DNA of 16,783 nt from CAZJFC01 sp964545245 (GTDB lineage Bacteria; Pseudomonadota; Alphaproteobacteria; Rickettsiales; 21-14-0-20-44-7). The translations under genes and the position numbers were made by a program. This document shows, in pieces, positions 13,680-16,783 of this stretch. The first letter of the stretch is position 1. Each line of letters starts with the position of its first letter. The notes below the pieces were generated by a model. That model worked only from the letters and a program-made list of their open reading frames with translations. It had not been told where the DNA came from and ran no database searches. The stretch is taken from assembly GCA_964545245.1 (NCBI GenBank), contig CAZJFC010000039.1, positions 1 to 16,783 on the forward strand. Reading direction: 5' to 3'.

Positions 13680-13922
13680 TTATCTCCAGACTGGTTTACC
13701 GAGGTCGACATCATCCTTGTCCGTGAGTGCGCCGGTTGCAGCGCCGACTGCGCCACCAACCACCGCGCCGGTGACAGGGCTGCCGCCAAATACCGCGGAA
13801 CCGACACCACCTGCCGCAGCGCCTATACCGGCGCCGGAAAGGGCGCGGTCAGATTTTGTGTTGCCGCATGCGGTGAGTAATACCACCGTGAAAATAATTG
13901 CCGTGTTTTTTAATGATTTCAT
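13680..13922 (-). CDS. Small glycine-zipper lipoprotein
   Basis: 80 residues. A lipoprotein signal with lipobox LLTAC (lipidated cysteine at residue 19) is followed by a short linker. Then comes a Gly/Ala-rich double segment GAGIGAAAGGVGSAV and GAVVGGAVGAATGAL, the pattern of glycine-zipper two-helix domains seen in small outer-membrane lipoproteins. I start at 13922, not 13952, because AGGAG sits 6 nt upstream and the lipobox spacing then fits. A TATAAA on the minus strand at 13964-13969 may be its -10. The function of the family is not defined; envelope association is likely. Confidence 0.85.
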   Translation of the reverse strand: MKSLKNTAIIFTVVLLTACGNTKSDRALSGAGIGAAAGGVGSAVFGGSPVTGAVVGGAVGAATGALTDKDDVDLGKPVWR

Positions 13923-14016
13923 AAGGTTCTCCTGTTGTATGATTAATATCAAGTGTGGGGTATTTTATATAAAGAATCCGTTATTAATTACCCTCACCAT
14001 ATAATAAATGGGTTAA

Positions 14017-15408
14017 TTACATCTTGAAGCCACCACCCGGAAAACCGCCTGCCCCGCCCATAAGGTTTTGCAGCCCGCCGCGCATCATGCCTTTCTGGCT
14101 CATCTTGCCCATTTTCTTCATCATGTCTGCCATGTTGCGGTGCTGCTTGAGGATTTTATTCACATCCGCCACCTGCACGCCAGCGCCAGCGGCAATCCGC
14201 GCCTTGCGGCCGCCGTTGATGATGCGCGGCTCACGGCGCTCATGCCTGGTCATCGAAGAAATTATCGCACGCATGCGGCGGAGTTCCTTCTGGGTGGAAT
14301 CATCCTGCAATTTGTCATTTATCTGCTGCTTCATTTTGCCGAGGCCGGGAATCATCCCCATCAGCGAGCCGAAACCGCCCATCTTGTCCATCATGTCGAA
14401 TTGCTTAGCGAGGTCATCAAGGTCGAATTCGCCTTTCTTGAATTTCGCCTCGATCTTCTTGGCTTCTGCCTCGTCAATGTGCTCCTGCGTTTTTTCAACG
14501 AGGGCAACGATGTCACCCTTATCAAGTATCCTTCCAGCGATGCGTTCAGGATAGAATTCTTCAAATTCTTCAGGCTTTTCGCCGACACCAACAAATTTAA
14601 TCGGGCAACCGGTGACCGATTTCATCGAAAGCGCCGCGCCGCCGCGCGCATCACCATCCACACGGGTGAGCACGATGCCGGTAAGGCCGAGCTTTTCGTT
14701 GAATTCCTTGGCGATATTCACCGCATCCTGCCCGGTGAGCGAATCCGCCACCAATAATGTTTCATGCGGGCTTGCGATTTTGCGGATTTCCGCTGCTTCG
14801 TTCATCAACTCTTCGTCAATATGGTTGCGGCCTGCCGTATCAAGAATAAGCACATCATATTGCCCAAGCCTCGCTTCCTTAAGCGCACGCTCGGTGATTT
14901 CGCGCGGCTTCTGCCCTGCAATGATTTCGAGCGTATCAACCCCGGTTTTCTCACCGAGGATTTTAAGCTGCTCCTGCGCCGCCGGGCGGTAAATATCGAG
15001 CGAGGCAAGAAGAACCTTCTTGTTGCGCTTGTTTTTTAGCCTTAAGCCAAGCTTGGCGGATGAAGTGGTCTTACCGGAACCCTGCAAACCCACCATCATG
15101 ATGATTGCAGGCGGGGTAACGTCGAGATTTAAATCCTGCTGGGTACTGCCGAGCATCTCGGTAAGCTGGTCCTGCACGAGCTTGATGACCATCTGCGCCG
15201 GGGAGATGGATTTCACAATCTCCGCACCCGCGATTTTCACCTTGGTTTTCTCGATGAAATCCTTGACCACCGGGAGGGCGACATCGGCCTCCAGCAACGC
15301 CACGCGCACTTCGCGCATCGCGTCATCGATATCGGATTCGCTGAGCAGTGCCTTGCCGCGCAGCCTTGAAAAAACATTGCCTAATTTGTCTGAAAGGTTC
15401 TGGAACAT
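14017..15408 (-). CDS. ffh: Signal recognition particle protein Ffh
   Basis: SRP54 GTPase that binds signal sequences with 4.5S RNA and docks to FtsY for co-translational insertion. 463 residues. The N domain (1 to about 90) contains ALLEADVALPVV. The G domain has the P-loop GLQGSGKTT (107-115), the insertion-box start DIYRPAAQEQL, DTAGR (190-194) and G4 TRVD (248-251, usually TKLD). The C-terminal M domain carries the RNA-binding SSMTRHERREPRIINGGRK region followed by RIAAGAGVQVADVN, and ends in a Met/Gly-rich tail. No Shine-Dalgarno is visible; a TATACA on the minus strand ends 9 nt before the ATG. No 4.5S RNA gene is seen nearby. Confidence 0.97.
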   Translation of the reverse strand: MFQNLSDKLGNVFSRLRGKALLSESDIDDAMREVRVALLEADVALPVVKDFIEKTKVKIAGAEIVKSISPAQMVIKLVQDQLTEMLGSTQQDLNLDVTPPAIIMMVGLQGSGKTTSSAKLGLRLKNKRNKKVLLASLDIYRPAAQEQLKILGEKTGVDTLEIIAGQKPREITERALKEARLGQYDVLILDTAGRNHIDEELMNEAAEIRKIASPHETLLVADSLTGQDAVNIAKEFNEKLGLTGIVLTRVDGDARGGAALSMKSVTGCPIKFVGVGEKPEEFEEFYPERIAGRILDKGDIVALVEKTQEHIDEAEAKKIEAKFKKGEFDLDDLAKQFDMMDKMGGFGSLMGMIPGLGKMKQQINDKLQDDSTQKELRRMRAIISSMTRHERREPRIINGGRKARIAAGAGVQVADVNKILKQHRNMADMMKKMGKMSQKGMMRGGLQNLMGGAGGFPGGGFKM

Positions 15409-15534
15409 AATAAAGACTGTATATGCGCGGTTTTCATAAAAGGGAAGCCGTTTTTAAATGCCCCGGATTCACAAATTTGAACTAAATGATTAATATAATT
15501 TGACTTATTAATTTAGATTAATTATCCGTCCGTG

Positions 15535-15963
15535 ATGGTCAGATATTTCATAAGTGAAACACACGTCCCCATTTCTGCCGCAAAAATTGCTTCCGGGAGC
15601 ATAGGGGATTATTTATTTATGGTTCCTCCGCCACGGGGAATTGGTGGAACTTACACCACTAATGATATGGTGGCGTGCCTGAATAAAATTACACCTGATT
15701 ACATCTTTGAGCTAACGGAAAACGATGGGGAGTTTTACCGGAAACATTCACATTATATGGTATTACAGTTCCGTGATGAGGAACATCTAAAGCGCTTTGC
15801 GAAACATCTTCCTTCGCCGGAAGAGCTTCATAACCACGGGCTTGAATTGAGGGCGTGGCAATCAAACACCCTTGCCATTTTCTCACAGGATGACGGATAT
15901 CTTTACTGGCGTCTGGACAGGATGATAAAAGAGATTTCCCAGCGTCAGGACATTTCGCGCTGA
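15535..15963 (+). CDS. Hypothetical protein, unrecognised
   Basis: 142 residues if ATG 15535 is used; GTG 15532 is equally placed. No signal peptide, membrane segment or familiar catalytic motif is visible. The sequence is mixed alpha/beta-like, with aromatic-rich patches (HYMVLQFRDEEHLKRFAKHL, YLYWRLDRMIKEIS). The first 100 bp are more AT-rich than the neighbours. A TATAAT at 15494-15499 upstream could serve as a -10. It stands alone between ffh (divergent) and sdhA (same strand, 154 bp on). Length and codon content favour a real gene, possibly lineage-specific. Confidence 0.65.
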   Translation: MVRYFISETHVPISAAKIASGSIGDYLFMVPPPRGIGGTYTTNDMVACLNKITPDYIFELTENDGEFYRKHSHYMVLQFRDEEHLKRFAKHLPSPEELHNHGLELRAWQSNTLAIFSQDDGYLYWRLDRMIKEISQRQDISR

Positions 15964-15987
15964 GATTGCCTCCGGCGCAAAAATTAC

Positions 15988-16015
15988 TTCACATTTCAGG
16001 CTCACGGAATATATT
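15988..16015 (+). promoter_or_regulatory. Candidate sdhA promoter
   Basis: TTCACA (15988-15993), a 16-nt spacer and TATATT (16010-16015), each 5/6 of consensus. Start near 16022 gives a leader of about 95 nt that contains the hairpin repeat at 16036-16104. Confidence 0.5.
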
Positions 16016-16035
16016 ACCCGCAAAATAATGAGATT

Positions 16036-16104
16036 GTCATTCCCTCGAAGGAGGGAATCTTAAGATCCCCGCCTGCGCGGGGATGACAAGATTAAGGGAA
16101 TGAC
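16036..16104. repeat. Compound hairpin repeat in the sdhA leader
   Basis: Hairpin 1 is attccctc/gagggaat (16039-16046, 16051-16058). Hairpin 2 is atccccgc/gcggggat (16065-16072, 16077-16084). An outer pairing gtcattccct (16036-16045) with agggaatgac (16095-16104) competes with hairpin 1 for the same bases. It ends 3 nt before the sdhA ribosome-binding AGGAG. Confidence 0.8.
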
Positions 16105-16117
16105 GAAGGAGAGAGAA

Positions 16118-16783
16118 ATGAGTTCTGAACAAACTGTTGCAGGTTATAACATTATCGACCACAGCTATGACGTTGTGGTTGTGGGCGCCGGTGGCGCCGG
16201 CCTCCGCGCTACTTTCGGCATGGCGCAGGCCGGGCTTAACACTGCCTGCATAACCAAGGTATTCCCTACCCGCTCGCATACGGTTGCGGCGCAGGGCGGG
16301 ATTTCCGCCGCGCTTGGCAATATGAGCGAGGATGACTGGCGCTTCCATATGTATGACACGGTCAAAGGCTCCGACTGGCTCGGCGACCAGGACGCTATCC
16401 AATATATGTGCCAGGAAGCCCCTGCCGCGATTATCGAGCTTGAGCATTACGGCGTGCCGTTCTCGCGTACCCCTGAAGGCAAAATCTACCAGCGCCCGTT
16501 CGGCGGGATGACCACCCATTTCGGCGAAGGCACAGCCCAGCGCACCTGCGCAGCGGCTGACCGTACCGGCCATGCAATTTTGCACACGCTTTACCAGCAA
16601 TCACTAAAGCACAAGGCAAAATTCTTCATCGAGCATTTCGCGCTCGACCTCATCATGAATGATGCGGGCGAATGCGTCGGCGTTATCTCATGGGACCTCG
16701 AGACCGGGCATCTCCACCGCTTCAACGCAAAAGCGGTTGTGCTGGCGACAGGCGGTTATGGCCGCGCTTATTTCTCCGCAACC
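16118..16783 (+). CDS. sdhA: Succinate dehydrogenase flavoprotein subunit (5' part)
   Basis: Open to the window edge, 222 residues visible. Succinate oxidation with covalent FAD in the TCA cycle and respiratory complex II, on the cytosolic face of the inner membrane. Features: Rossmann motif VVVVGAGGAGLRATFGMA, the FAD-attaching histidine in TRSHTVAAQGG, GVPFSRTPEGKIYQRPFGG and the second FAD stretch VVLATGGYGRAYFSAT. Start 16118 is chosen because AGGAG (16107-16111) is 6 nt upstream. An in-frame ATG at 16100 lies within the repeat. sdhC and sdhD, usually directly upstream, are not here; the gene seems to begin its own transcript. Confidence 0.97.
   Translation, partial: MSSEQTVAGYNIIDHSYDVVVVGAGGAGLRATFGMAQAGLNTACITKVFPTRSHTVAAQGGISAALGNMSEDDWRFHMYDTVKGSDWLGDQDAIQYMCQEAPAAIIELEHYGVPFSRTPEGKIYQRPFGGMTTHFGEGTAQRTCAAADRTGHAILHTLYQQSLKHKAKFFIEHFALDLIMNDAGECVGVISWDLETGHLHRFNAKAVVLATGGYGRAYFSAT

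Noticed and set aside
13576..14004. 142-residue + strand ORF opposite the small lipoprotein
   Set aside because: It runs through the terminator hairpin and mirrors the Gly/Ala-rich gene as Pro/Thr-rich sequence, typical of an antisense shadow.
13986..14018. Hairpin aattaccc/gggttaatt as an ffh terminator
   Set aside because: The stem has a bulge, overlaps the ffh stop codon and lacks a T-run on the minus strand.

Overview
The window comes from an alphaproteobacterium. The evidence is gene content: a Mic60/mitofilin-like gene directly upstream of hemY, a Coq7-type ubiquinone hydroxylase, an ABHD10-like hydrolase and the alphaproteobacterial type of prephenate dehydratase. I cannot fix the order from sequence alone. 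Two runs of ten N mark scaffold gaps. Synonymous differences in codons that appear on both sides of the ftsK gap suggest an assembly from a mixed-strain sample.

Layout. 1-102 is the 3' tail of an unknown + strand gene. ftsK (190-2441) and nadK (2669-3448) lie on the minus strand. pheA and murA (3549-5801) form a back-to-back pair on the + strand. A Phd/PIN toxin-antitoxin module (6059-6708) runs by overlap into an alpha/beta hydrolase, then coq7 and a secreted Sel1-repeat protein (to 9126). A tight minus-strand operon reads xseB-ispA-mic60-hemY-pcm (13320 down to 9249). A small glycine-zipper lipoprotein and ffh follow on the minus strand. An unrecognised + strand ORF (15535-15963) precedes the start of sdhA (16118 to the edge).

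Most genes are housekeeping: division and chromosome segregation (ftsK), NADP supply (nadK), phenylalanine (pheA), peptidoglycan (murA), ubiquinone and isoprenoids (coq7, ispA), heme and membrane organisation (hemY, mic60), protein targeting (ffh) and the TCA cycle/respiration (sdhA).

The unusual signal is in the repeats. (1) A purine/pyrimidine-rich palindromic element is inserted in frame in murA, where its last part is amplified as three 33-bp (11-codon) units. A related element sits inside the alpha/beta hydrolase, where the assembly broke, and a third related palindrome lies beside ftsK. This resembles in principle the protein-inserted palindromic elements of Rickettsia. (2) Short arrays of degenerate 7-nt words, two of which flip strand midway to form palindromes, abut gene ends at four places. 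They recall the heptanucleotide STRR sequences of cyanobacteria. (3) Compound hairpin repeats of the 'GTCATT...' type lie after murA, upstream of xseB and in the leader of sdhA. The antitoxin, and possibly pheA, appear to be transcribed from promoters whose start coincides with the ATG, giving leaderless mRNAs.
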